Shown here: in pieces, positions 33,692 to 41,071 of the stretch
Layout: each line of letters begins with the position of its first letter
Position numbering within the stretch: position 1 is the first letter of the stretch
Assembly: GCF_001939115.1 (NCBI RefSeq)
Contig: NZ_MQTZ01000029.1
Span: 1-41,519 of the forward strand
Direction of reading: 5' to 3'
Origin: Leptolyngbya sp. 'hensonii'
Lineage (GTDB): Bacteria > Cyanobacteriota > Cyanobacteriia > GCF-001939115
Length of the DNA: 41,519 bases
Made by a program: the position numbers and the translations under genes
The notes under the pieces: generated by a model
What the model was told of the DNA's origin: nothing
Seen by the model: the letters and a program-made list of their open reading frames with translations, nothing else
The model's database searches: none

Positions 33692-35356
33692 ATGGCAATC
33701 ACCAATCTCATCCGGTTTAATAACCTCCGGAGCGATATCTTCGGCGGTGTTACGGCTGCCGTTGTCTCGTTACCCCTGGCACTGGCCTTCGGCGTTGCTT
33801 CTGGGGTGGGTCCCCTCGGTGGGCTCTATGGGGCAGTTTGCGTCGGCTTTTTTGCCGCCCTGTTTGGCGGAACTCCAACGCTGATTTCGGAGCCCACAGG
33901 TCCCATGACCGTTGTGATGACGGCGATCGTCGCCGGTTTCATGGCCAGCAATCCTGAAAACGGGCTGGCAATGGCGTTCACCGTTGTCATGTTAGCGGGA
34001 TTATTCCAAATTGTGTTTGGAATTTTCAAATTGGGCAAATATATTACCCTAATGCCCTACAGCGTGATTTCAGGCTTTATGTCTGGGATTGGGGTGATTC
34101 TGATTATTCTGCAAATTGCGCCGTTTCTGGGGCAGGCCGCTCCCAAAGGCGGTGTGTTGGGCACCTTCCTGAAAATTCCGGAGTTGATTGCCAACGTCAA
34201 TCCGCCGGAAGCGATTTTGGGGGCATTAACCCTGGCGATCATTTTCTTCATGCCTAAGAAGATCAAAAAACTGGTACCGCCGCAGTTGATCGCGTTAATT
34301 GTGGGCACAGTTGTCTCTCTAACGGTGTTTGGCAATGCCGACATTCGCCGGATTGGCGAAATTCCCGTGGGACTGCCGCCCCTGCAACTGCCGACCTTTA
34401 GCGCCAGTCAATTGACGGTGATGTTGGTGGATGGGGTGATGCTGGGGATGTTGGGCTGTATCGACACTCTGCTGACAGCGGTGGTTGCCGATAGCTTGAC
34501 TCGGACAGAGCATAACTCTAATAAAGAGTTGATTGGTCAAGGGATTGGTAATATTGTTTCCGGTCTGTGTGGCGGCTTGCCGGGTGCAGGCGCGACGATG
34601 GGAACGGTGGTGAATATTCAAACTGGGGCAACATCGGCGGTATCTGGCTTAACGCGGGCGTTGGTGCTCCTGGTGGTGGTGTTGGGGGCGGCGAAATTAA
34701 CCCAGCCGATTCCGATGGCGGTGTTGGCCGGGATTGCGCTCAAGGTGGGGATTGATATTCTCGATTGGAGTTTCTTGAAGCGATCGCACAAAATTTCCGC
34801 CAAAGGTTCCCTGATTATGTACGGGGTGCTGCTATTGACGGTGTTTGTGGATTTGATCGTGGCGGTGGGCATTGGTGTCTTTATTGCCAATATCCTCACC
34901 ATCAACCAATTGAGTGAAATGCAATCCTCAGAGGTAAAGTTGGTTTCTGACATTGATGATGATGTCAAGCTCAGCGATGAACACAAGCAGCTTTTGGATA
35001 AGGCACAGGGACGAGTCTTGCTGTTTTGTTTAAGTGGCCCGATGATTTTCGGTCTATCTAAGGCGATCGCCCGCGAACACAATGCCATGAAAGAAGCGGA
35101 TGCCTTAGTCATTGATCTAACCGAGGTTCCCTCCATGGGGGTAACAGCTTCACTGGCAATTGAAAACGTGATCCGCGATGCTAACGATAAAGGGCTAACG
35201 GTTTATGTGGTTGGAGCTAGTGAGAAAATTCAGCGCCGCTTGCAGAAGTTAGGGTTGTTCGATCTGATTCACCCAGAACATCTGATGAGCGATCGCACCG
35301 CCGCCCTCCAACATGCGGTCGATCAGCTCAACCTTCAAAGGGTAACGACTGAATAA
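33692..35356 (+). CDS. bicA: SulP-family bicarbonate transporter BicA
   Basis: 554 residues from ATG 33692 (MAITNLIRF); the longer frame from 33650 adds a poor extension. About 12-14 membrane helices (about 10-410) then a cytosolic STAS domain (about 430-545). Blocks such as FFAALFGGTPTLISEPTGP, MPYSVISGFMSGIGVILIIL, SLTRTEHNSNKELIGQGIGN and GATMGTVVNIQTG agree closely with Synechococcus BicA, the sodium-dependent, low-affinity, high-flux bicarbonate importer of the plasma membrane that feeds the carbon-concentrating mechanism. No sbtA, ccm or ndh genes adjoin it. It is flanked on both sides by mobile-element debris and ends in an intrinsic-type terminator. Confidence 0.92.
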   Translation: MAITNLIRFNNLRSDIFGGVTAAVVSLPLALAFGVASGVGPLGGLYGAVCVGFFAALFGGTPTLISEPTGPMTVVMTAIVAGFMASNPENGLAMAFTVVMLAGLFQIVFGIFKLGKYITLMPYSVISGFMSGIGVILIILQIAPFLGQAAPKGGVLGTFLKIPELIANVNPPEAILGALTLAIIFFMPKKIKKLVPPQLIALIVGTVVSLTVFGNADIRRIGEIPVGLPPLQLPTFSASQLTVMLVDGVMLGMLGCIDTLLTAVVADSLTRTEHNSNKELIGQGIGNIVSGLCGGLPGAGATMGTVVNIQTGATSAVSGLTRALVLLVVVLGAAKLTQPIPMAVLAGIALKVGIDILDWSFLKRSHKISAKGSLIMYGVLLLTVFVDLIVAVGIGVFIANILTINQLSEMQSSEVKLVSDIDDDVKLSDEHKQLLDKAQGRVLLFCLSGPMIFGLSKAIAREHNAMKEADALVIDLTEVPSMGVTASLAIENVIRDANDKGLTVYVVGASEKIQRRLQKLGLFDLIHPEHLMSDRTAALQHAVDQLNLQRVTTE

Positions 35357-35406
35357 TTTTTCGGTCAACCTCAGTCCATCATTGACCACTAGGCTTATCT
35401 CAATCC

Positions 35407-35453
35407 AGGCAACCGTATCCAAAGCATGACCGTCCTCGATCGGTTGCCTTTTT
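35407..35453 (+). terminator. Terminator after bicA
   Basis: AGGCAACCG (35407-35415) pairs with CGGTTGCCT (35441-35449) over 9 bp around a 25-base loop, and TTTT follows. It is placed about 50 bases after the bicA stop. The long loop is unusual but stem plus T run fits an intrinsic terminator. Confidence 0.6.
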
Positions 35454-35613
35454 CATCACCGCCCCCAGTTTTATGAATTCCTCAAATCCTTCACCTTCAT
35501 CGCTTTCAACTCATGATTTTATCCCACATTCTGCCTCCTTTTAGTGGGGGGATAGCCTCTCTCATGGCTCCGATGCCATTCCTGGCGACCGTTGTTGCTG
35601 AGGATTCACCCAT

Positions 35614-35804
35614 TATTCTGTCTGGCGTATTGCTGACGCTAGCAGGTCACGGATCATCTCTGCTGCAACCTGCGGTTTTGTTTTGTACTCATCTCCAGCT
35701 TTGAGTCGTTCTCTGGGCTTGTAAACCTCAAACGATAGGGGCAAAATCATCCCCCGGAACAGAGCATAAGCCGTTACTGCCACAATGCCGTTTTCCTTTT
35801 TACC
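35614..35804 (-). pseudogene. IS701-family transposase remnant
   Basis: The minus strand from 35804 reads GKKENGIVAVTAYALFRGMI, LPLSFEVYKPRERLKAGDEY and KPQVAAEMIRDLLAS before losing homology and meeting a stop near 35611. This is the central block of IS701-family transposases (GIVAVTAYG...FEVYKP--RLK-GD...A-MI-EL). Just upstream the wording fits only after a one-base shift. Both ends of the transposase are missing. Confidence 0.65.
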
Positions 35805-35913
35805 CTAACTGAACGACTCCAATTAGGCTTTGAGTCCAGGGATTAAGCTCCATAGACATTTGCTGGCTCAGGGGGATAGCCATAAAATAAGAATAGTAGT
35901 AAGGAACCTAGCC

Positions 35914-36054
35914 ATGAGCCTTGTTGTCCCTGACGAGATTTTAACTGCAACTCGCATGACTGAAGCTGAGATGCGCCAGGAAATTGCTGTCATGCTCTTT
36001 CAGCGCAGCTTCAGAACTGGGAAGCAGGGTGGGAGACGACCATGCATCGCGTGA
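35914..36054 (+). pseudogene. UPF0175-family antitoxin, truncated
   Basis: From ATG 35914, preceded by AGTAAGGAACC, the frame reads MSLVVPDEILTATRMTEAEM and RQEIAVMLFQ, the N-terminal half of UPF0175 antitoxins (helix-turn-helix-like proteins, normally about 80-95 residues, often followed by a PIN-domain or DUF3368 toxin). After LFQ the sequence (RSFRTGKQGGRRPCIA) no longer matches and stops at 47 residues. No toxin gene follows. Its broken end abuts the broken end of the minus-strand restriction-subunit fragment. Confidence 0.65.
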
Positions 36055-36223
36055 CACTTGATGTCTGCAGGTTATTGACCACCTCGATCAGGGAGGCTCT
36101 GCGTCCCTGTTTCACCACAGCGGGGTCGTCGGGCTTTTCTGCCCGGACGCGGTGGGCGTTGGGTTCCTGCCAGGGGGCAAACAGGGGTTCGAGAACAGTG
36201 GGATTGAGGGTGGAGGAGGTCAT
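36011..36223 (-). pseudogene. N-terminal stub of a DEAD/DEAH-type restriction subunit
   Basis: The first about 50 residues, including LEPLFAPWQEPNAHRVRAEK and KQGRRASLIEVVNNL, match the start of the large helicase/restriction proteins (about 900-1000 residues, BPTD_3080-like / type III Res-like) that accompany methyltransferases of the kind found upstream. After NNL (about 36075) homology stops and a short tail leads to a stop at 36011. The ATG (36223) lies 5 bases after the Uma2 stop, as the last gene of the operon. If right, the restriction activity has been lost by a deletion. Identification rests on the N-terminal wording only. Confidence 0.5.
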
Positions 36224-36228
36224 GAAAA

Positions 36229-36810
36229 TCAGAATGAGAGCTTTTGAAATAGATCGGCTACGGGAAACGTAAATCCGGGAATCACCTCTTCTCCATCCAG
36301 AGAATCAACGGATTTCAGCAGCCGATCGGGTTCTTGGGCACAGCGGTAGACAAGGACATAGTGCTGAGTTGGGCTAATCACCCAAACTAAGCGGGCACCA
36401 TTGTCAAAATACTCAGTAATTTTCGTTTCTATCTCCTCTACTGTGTTGCCAGGAGATAAAATTTCCACCGCTAGATCGGGTGCGCCCTCTAGAAAGCCAG
36501 TTGGCAATTCGGTCATACCTTGTAAACGCTCTTTGGCAAAGAAGGAAATGTCAGGAGAGCGTTTATTACCATTTTTCATCTTGAAGGCGGTACTAGAATC
36601 AAACAAAGATCCTAGTTTTTGAGCATTAACAGTAGCAAAAAGAGCAGAGCTTAGAATAATAGCAAGATTGCCATGCAATGCTCCTGAATTTCCCATGTCA
36701 ACCAATTCTCCGTTCACGATCTCATAGCGATGCCCATCTTTGGGCAATGCCATAAATTCTTCATCTGTCCAAACCTTTTTATCAGTTTTTAATTCGATCG
36801 CTGTAGACAC
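36229..36810 (-). CDS. Uma2-family PD-(D/E)XK endonuclease
   Basis: 193 residues. Uma2 (DUF820) proteins are restriction-fold nuclease-like proteins, highly amplified in cyanobacteria and often tied to mobile DNA. Conserved parts: WTDEEFMALPKDGHRYEIVNGELVDM, RSPDISFFAKE, PDLAVEILSPGNT (Asp, Glu) and EIETKITEYFDNGARLVWVI (Lys). The start codon is GTG at 36810, decided by AAGGAGG eight bases upstream. It lies 5 bases before the restriction-subunit stub and 29 bases after xisI, so it is part of the operon. Confidence 0.92.
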   Translation of the reverse strand: MSTAIELKTDKKVWTDEEFMALPKDGHRYEIVNGELVDMGNSGALHGNLAIILSSALFATVNAQKLGSLFDSSTAFKMKNGNKRSPDISFFAKERLQGMTELPTGFLEGAPDLAVEILSPGNTVEEIETKITEYFDNGARLVWVISPTQHYVLVYRCAQEPDRLLKSVDSLDGEEVIPGFTFPVADLFQKLSF

Positions 36811-36839
36811 GAATTACCTCCTTGCAATTACTGTGAATA

Positions 36840-37181
36840 TTAAGCAATAGCAAATTCTGTAAGGGGACGCTTGCTAGGATGCTGAAAACCCAGAACAATA
36901 TCTTCAGCGGGGACTCCAGCTTCTAGTAGATCATTGGCGATGCCCTGTTTCGTCCAGTCTTCTTCGATCCAAATTTTGTCTTGTTCAAGCTTGAGGTAAA
37001 CGGTTACTCCAAAATCTCGCCGCTTGCCATCCCAGCCCACATGAAACCAGAAATAGTGATCGTGTTCTTCATCAAAGGCAACACACTGCTGTACTCCAGG
37101 CTGATTAGCACCCATCGCCCAGTGCTGATAGTCAGTCAGAATTTTTTGAATAATCTGACGGTATTTCTCTAGCTTATCCAT
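36840..37181 (-). CDS. xisI: XisI family protein
   Basis: 113 residues from ATG 37181 (MDKLEKYRQIIQKIL), preferred over a longer frame because AGAGGAG precedes it. The blocks YRQIIQKILTDY, FDEEHDHYFWFHVGWDGKRR and KIWIEEDWTKQGIANDLLEAGVPAEDIVLGFQHPSKRPLTEFA are typical XisI. In Anabaena XisI with XisH controls excision of the fdxN element. Here XisH is absent and no such element is visible, so the role is probably different; XisI-like genes are common strays in cyanobacterial accessory DNA. Confidence 0.93.
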   Translation of the reverse strand: MDKLEKYRQIIQKILTDYQHWAMGANQPGVQQCVAFDEEHDHYFWFHVGWDGKRRDFGVTVYLKLEQDKIWIEEDWTKQGIANDLLEAGVPAEDIVLGFQHPSKRPLTEFAIA

Positions 37182-37194
37182 TGCACAATCTCCT

Positions 37195-37419
37195 CTAAGC
37201 TGCATTTCCTCTGTCGGAGAGCAACTCCGCAATCAATGGTTTTGACTTAGCAAGTTGACTCACTGCCATAATGGAGAAGCCGAGAAGGTTGCCCTCCAAA
37301 TCTACCCGTTCCATAACGGCATCGTTTTCTGTTTCCCGCATATAACCGGGAGCATCCGAGAAAATAACCTCTAGAAAGTCAGCTTCCGGGTCAAACCAAA
37401 CTTTTACTCGCTCTGCCAT
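37195..37419 (-). CDS. DUF2283 protein, possible antitoxin partner
   Basis: 74 residues. Starts VKVWFDPEADFLEVIFSDAPG, has RETENDAVMERVDLEGNLLGFSI and is the usual size for DUF2283. These small proteins are often coupled to toxin-like nucleases. The coding region overlaps the preceding nuclease-like gene by 16 bases, which suggests translational coupling. Antitoxin function is an inference from this pairing. Confidence 0.88.
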   Translation of the reverse strand: MAERVKVWFDPEADFLEVIFSDAPGYMRETENDAVMERVDLEGNLLGFSIMAVSQLAKSKPLIAELLSDRGNAA

Positions 37420-37715
37420 AGGGTTTCTCCTTTTTTGGGTTTATCAGTGAAATAGGCGGTGACAATAAAAGCATCGTCAGGGAGATATTTGACTACCACG
37501 CAAAGCCATTTATCCCCGATCGCCGTTTGGGTATAGAACCGATAGAATAGCGCTGCGCTTTCGTCACTGCGAGATTTGCGTACCAGTTTTGGCTGCTTCA
37601 GAGTTTCAGTGATTTGTGCTTCCATCCCGACCGTTTCAGGGTGGGCAAGAATATGCGCCAACCGTTCTTCGGTCAGGCGTACTTCTCGGTTCTGATAGTC
37701 GAGCAGGGTGAGCAT
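37404..37715 (-). CDS. PBECR-like (RelE/Barnase-related) putative nuclease toxin
   Basis: 103 residues: RLTEERLAHILAHPETVGME, ETLKQPKLVRKSRSDESAALFYRFY, WLCVVVKYLPDDAFIVTAYFTDKPKKGETLW. This fits the phage-type Barnase/EndoU/RelE-like nucleases (PBECR group, also annotated DUF4258-like) that occur next to DUF2283. Candidate catalytic residues are the His of HILAHPE and the Tyr/Arg in the middle; function is not proven. It begins 4 bases after the methyltransferase stop. Confidence 0.65.
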   Translation of the reverse strand: MLTLLDYQNREVRLTEERLAHILAHPETVGMEAQITETLKQPKLVRKSRSDESAALFYRFYTQTAIGDKWLCVVVKYLPDDAFIVTAYFTDKPKKGETLWQSE

Positions 37716-37719
37716 CAGG

Positions 37720-39426
37720 CTATACCTCCACCTCTACGGTAATCGAGGTGTCGCAGCCGAAGGTATCGACGACTTTGACGCAGGCGGTGTATTTGCCTGG
37801 TTGCGGGTAGATGTAGCCCGCATCGCTGATGGTTTTGAGCGATCGATCTTTGCGGGTGCGATAGTCTTGCCAATCGTGGGTGAAGGGTTTGCCTGGTTGC
37901 CAGTTGAAATCCACAGCCCAAAAATCGATAAAGTCAAAGCCACTTGCGATCGCTCGTTCTTTGATGGCTTCCAGTTCTTTGGTGGGCACTTCGGCGAGGG
38001 AGGGGAGGAACTGGGTGATTTTGATGTCTACTTCCCTCACCCCTAGCCTCTCTCCCTCAAGGAGAGGGGAACCGGACTTTTTCTTCTCCCCTTCTCCCTG
38101 GGGAGAAGGGGTTAGGGGATGAGGGCTTTCCCGATACACCGCCTCCGCCGCCAGCACTGCCACCTCCAAAAATGGCGGCGGTGCTTTGCGATTCTTCTCC
38201 ATAATTTCGCGGGGAATCTGCACCAGCTTCAGCTTCATCCCCAACTCCTGCACCAGGGCATTCACCAGCAGATGCAAATCCATCTCAAACTCCCAGGCGA
38301 GGCAATAGCACTCGCGCCCACCCGCCTGCGCCGTCGCCTGCGCCACCTGTTTGGCTTCTTCGCGGGTAAACATCGAGTCAATGCCATCCACATGGCATAC
38401 TGGATTTATACGATTAACGTCATCCCAAATATTTTGTAGAGGGATACCAGAAATCTCATCAAGATAACGCTTGTACTGAGGAACATTTCCGGGCTTATTC
38501 TGAATAATTCTTCCTTCAGCAATAAGCTGCTCCATTCGCTTCTGGCTATATCTCCAGTATCGCCAAACTCCCATTACTTCATAGTAAGGATTACCCTTAG
38601 ATGCACCACCAGGTGCTGTTAAATCAGCCAGCCAGTAGCGTCTTCCATCCTCATCTCTATATCTGTAATACTTGTCAATATACTCCTGACTATAAGGAAC
38701 GTATTGAGTATTGAAAGTAAAGTTTTCTGTTTTGGAATAGTAAAGAAGAATATCTGTAATTTCTCCATAGGCTTCCCTACCTTGTTTAGCATTGTTATGA
38801 GATGTAGATCTTTTCCATATAATTTCAGATCTGAAATTCAAAGATCCAAAAACTTCATCTAATAAAGCTTTTGCATAGTGGGACATTCCCAAATCAAGAT
38901 GTATGTAGATACTTCCTTTTTCACTCAATAACTCACGTATAAGAGTGAAACGCTCAAATAGCATGTGCAAGTAGGAATCTGTTCCTTTTCCCCATATATC
39001 TCTGTAGGCAACCATTTCTAGAGTTGATTGATCCTTAACTAAAGAATCATCTTCTCCAAATGGCACACTCATTGAAAAATCCGCACCCACATCAAACGGC
39101 GGGTCAATATAAATCAGATCCACCTTGCCCTTAAATTCCTGCAACAGCGACGCCATCACCAGCTTGTTGTCGCCCCAGATCAGCCGATTTCTAAAGTCAT
39201 CCTGCTTGGGATTTTGCAGTTCAAAAAGCTCCAACTGCCCCGTCGCTGCCGCTGCCCGTCTGGGTTCATCAATGCTCTCAATCCGCTGCATCGGCATGGC
39301 ACACCCAGCAATATCCACCTCCCGCCGATTGCCATACTCGTCATACTTGCCCTCCCACACCAGTTCCGTTCGTAGCGTCGATAGCGGGTGCGGGTTGTGG
39401 GGACCGTAGGTGGGCGGTTGGGTCAT
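37720..39426 (-). pseudogene. Beta-class DNA methyltransferase (type III Mod-like), lacking the SAM-binding motif
   Basis: 568 residues from ATG 39426 (MTQPPTYGPHNPHPL); the longer frame adds no conserved residues. Motif IV is present (IYIDPPFDVGADF, DPPF at 108-111), with flanking WGDNKLVMASLL and SIYIHLDLGMSHYAKALLDEVFG. In beta-class enzymes the target-recognition part and then YPTQKP and FxGxG (motif I, SAM binding) should follow after INP-type wording. Here NIWDDVNRINP (332-342) is joined directly to CHVDGIDSMFTREEAKQ, part of the far C-terminal region, so motif I is missing and methylation should not occur. A 92-bp palindromic repeat is inserted at residues about 434-464. The frame stays open in spite of both events. 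First gene of a six-gene operon. Confidence 0.75.
38034..38125. repeat. C-rich palindromic repeat inserted in frame in the methyltransferase
   Basis: CCCTCACCCCTAGCCTCTC at the left and GGGTTAGGGGATGAGGG at the right are inverted ends, and CCTTCTCCCTGGGGAGAAGG forms an inner hairpin. On the coding strand it adds SPHPLTPSPQGEGEKKK and LLEGERLGV, a peptide wording that is found as an insertion in many unrelated bacterial proteins. The same core is at 24290-24355, 32480-32580 and 33186-33287. Confidence 0.85.
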
Positions 39427-39707
39427 AAAAGGCAATGAGGTCAAACATCTGCCCTCAATTATAGTCACTGCCCAAAGAACCACCAAATCAGGCTTGTTGC
39501 CGGATGACATGAGCGATCGTGGGGTGGGGTGTGAGGGGCGATTGTCCTAGCGGACACGCCAAAGGCGAACATAGGGATTCTTCACTTTGGATCAGGTACT
39601 CAAGGTGCTGCCCCAACCCATGACTAAAGCGAGATAACGACCAAGATAAGCGGCGGTTAGTAACTTTTGCATCCTCACCGAGATTCCTCAACCGTCCGCT
39701 TCATCGA
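39427..39707. other. Upstream region of the restriction-modification operon
   Basis: About 280 bases between the methyltransferase start and the IS1182 remnant. It must carry the operon promoter; no specific box or gene is recognised. The short minus-strand frame at 39488-39691 has no family features. Confidence 0.4.
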
Positions 39708-40439
39708 GAGACTGTGTAAAAACTTGGGTCAAGGATAAGGGAAAAAGCTAGGATCAAGAATATGGGCGCAAGAGGAGAAAAGAATCATGCCCCATCTTCA
39801 AGGGATAGACCGGAATCAAACGCTGCAATTTCCACCTCGACTCGACGAGTATATTAGCGTCGAGAACCCCGTGCGGTTTTTGGATGTGTTTGTAGATCAA
39901 TTAGACCTGCAAGCGATAGGATTTAGCCGGGGACAGATGTTGCTTACGATGTGCGAATTGCAGTCGATGGGAAGTACAAGTTAATTGCGGTAGCAGAAGT
40001 TACCAACCAAGTCACTGACCAAGCTCAACTGTCGCCGATGGCGACTCAAGCCAAAGCAACGCTGGAGGTGGAAGCTCTCACTGTTGTTGCAGACCGAGGC
40101 TACTACGATGGTGAGGAAGTCAAAACTTTGGTACTCTCAAGCGCGGTATGAATCAGGGCTACTTTTTGCTCAAAGGACTGGAGAAGGTTAGGGGTGAGTT
40201 CAGTTTGAGTGCTCTGGCTTACAATCTCAAGCGGGTCTTCAATATTGTGGGGGTAGAAAAGTTGATTTTAGCCATTACAATGGAAGTAATTGCATAACAA
40301 CAAAGAAGGAAATTGCTGACGATAGATTCAGGTGCCCCTTGTGAGAGCGCTTCAGAATCTATCGATTAGATGGAACGGGGGGACTGAGTCAATTTACAGT
40401 TCCTTGTGAGCGAAGCGTCCTGAGTTTTTACACAGTCTC
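39708..40439 (+). mobile_element. Internally deleted IS1182-family element
   Basis: Perfect 17-bp terminal inverted repeats GAGACTGTGTAAAAACT (39708-39724) and AGTTTTTACACAGTCTC (40423-40439) bound a 732-bp segment. Full IS1182 elements are about 1.6 kb, so much of the middle is gone. The ends look complete, so it could be mobilised by a transposase supplied elsewhere. It contains the remnant described separately. Confidence 0.8.
39787..40297 (+). pseudogene. IS1182-family transposase, deleted and frameshifted
   Basis: Three pieces of one transposase in different frames. N-terminus (39787 on): HLQGIDRNQTLQFPPRLDEYISVENPVRFLDVFVDQLDL, then FSR. After a deletion near 39935, DVRIAVDGKYKLIAVAEVTNQVTDQ and TLEVEALTVVADRGYYDGEEVK, the centre with the second catalytic Asp. 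After another break near 40140, GLEKVRGEFSLSALAYNLKRVFNIVGVEKLI to TAA 40295-40297, the C-terminus. The three pieces are in IS1182 order, so internal segments are missing. Confidence 0.8.
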
Positions 40440-40461
40440 ACGTAGTGTTAGGCTGCTGTCG

Positions 40462-40731
40462 CTACAAACGCTGAAGTAACTCATCGTACTCTGCGTGTGC
40501 GCCAATCCAAAACCAGTAAATGTGATCATCTTCTAACAAACCAAGAACTCGGTAGTCTAAACTCACACGCGCCGAATAGATTGGTTGACGCTGGCTAACC
40601 CGTTTGAACTGAAGACTATTGTGGTAAGGATCTGAACACCAAAGTTCATAGGCTTTAGCAGCTTGCTCTTGAACTGATGCAGGAAGAGCATTAAGCTTTT
40701 TGCGAAACGCCTTTGTCACACTTGATTTCAT
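40462..40731 (-). CDS. RelE/ParE-family toxin (type II toxin-antitoxin)
   Basis: 89 residues with the family layout: helices (TKAFRKKLNALPASVQEQAAKAYELWCSDPYH), then strands LQFKRVS, YSARVSLDYRVLGLL and YWFWIGAHAEYDELLQRL. Arg and Tyr/His near the C-terminus are in the positions used by RelE-like ribonucleases and ParE gyrase poisons; which of the two is unclear. It overlaps the antitoxin gene by 4 bases (ATGA), the usual arrangement for coupled translation. Confidence 0.85.
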   Translation of the reverse strand: MKSSVTKAFRKKLNALPASVQEQAAKAYELWCSDPYHNSLQFKRVSQRQPIYSARVSLDYRVLGLLEDDHIYWFWIGAHAEYDELLQRL

Positions 40732-40964
40732 AACTCAGACTGAGTAGGAAAAACTTCAGCTAGAGGTGTAGTATCACCAGCAGCTATTTCCTGTCGAACC
40801 ATCTCAGCCATTCGATCCCATTGCTCATCTGTTGTAGAGTCAAACTGGGCTTTCCATCTTTGCTCATCCTCCATCTCAGCAAGTAAACGAGCAGCAATCG
40901 CATCTTGCTCATCAGCAGGCAGAGTTTTGAGTTGGGCAATTGCTCGTTCAAGTAATTCGGTCAT
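40728..40964 (-). CDS. Antitoxin partner of the RelE/ParE-type toxin
   Basis: 78 residues from ATG 40964 (MTELLERAIAQLKTLPADEQDAIAARLLAEMEDE); the frame can be extended to 40979 without a better site. Acidic, helical, with the LPADEQDAIAARLLAE wording shared by antitoxins that neutralise RelE-like toxins in cyanobacteria. Its last four bases overlap the toxin start. Confidence 0.8.
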   Translation of the reverse strand: MTELLERAIAQLKTLPADEQDAIAARLLAEMEDEQRWKAQFDSTTDEQWDRMAEMVRQEIAAGDTTPLAEVFPTQSEL

Positions 40965-41026
40965 TGCTGCTGACTCCATTAAAGCGGCCTAAGTACGGGA
41001 CAAAAGCTTGCAAAAACTGAATAGGA

Positions 41027-41071
41027 AAGGGTTTCATGAGAATTACCACATTCTTTAACCATGAAACCCTT
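41027..41071 (+). promoter_or_regulatory. 12-bp inverted repeat immediately before the IS4 transposase start
   Basis: AAGGGTTTCATG (41027-41038) and CATGAAACCCTT (41060-41071) are perfect inverted repeats with a 21-base loop, ending one base before the ATG. In mRNA this hairpin would cover the region before the start codon, a known way for insertion sequences to block translation when transcription comes from outside. It could also be part of the element's transposase-binding end. Confidence 0.6.

Noticed and set aside
35513-35704. 63-codon plus-strand frame after bicA
   Set aside because: Overlaps the antisense IS701 remnant, which explains much of the stretch; no family features.
36042-36272. 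76-codon plus-strand frame
   Set aside because: Antisense to the restriction-subunit stub and the Uma2 3' end, both of which show family similarity.
36840-37181. XisI as evidence for a developmentally excised element here
   Set aside because: No XisH or XisF recombinase and no flanking direct repeat seen; stray xisI genes are common in cyanobacteria.
39488-39691. 67-codon minus-strand frame upstream of the methyltransferase
   Set aside because: No recognisable features; the tail is Pro/Ser/Leu-rich as expected by chance in this region.
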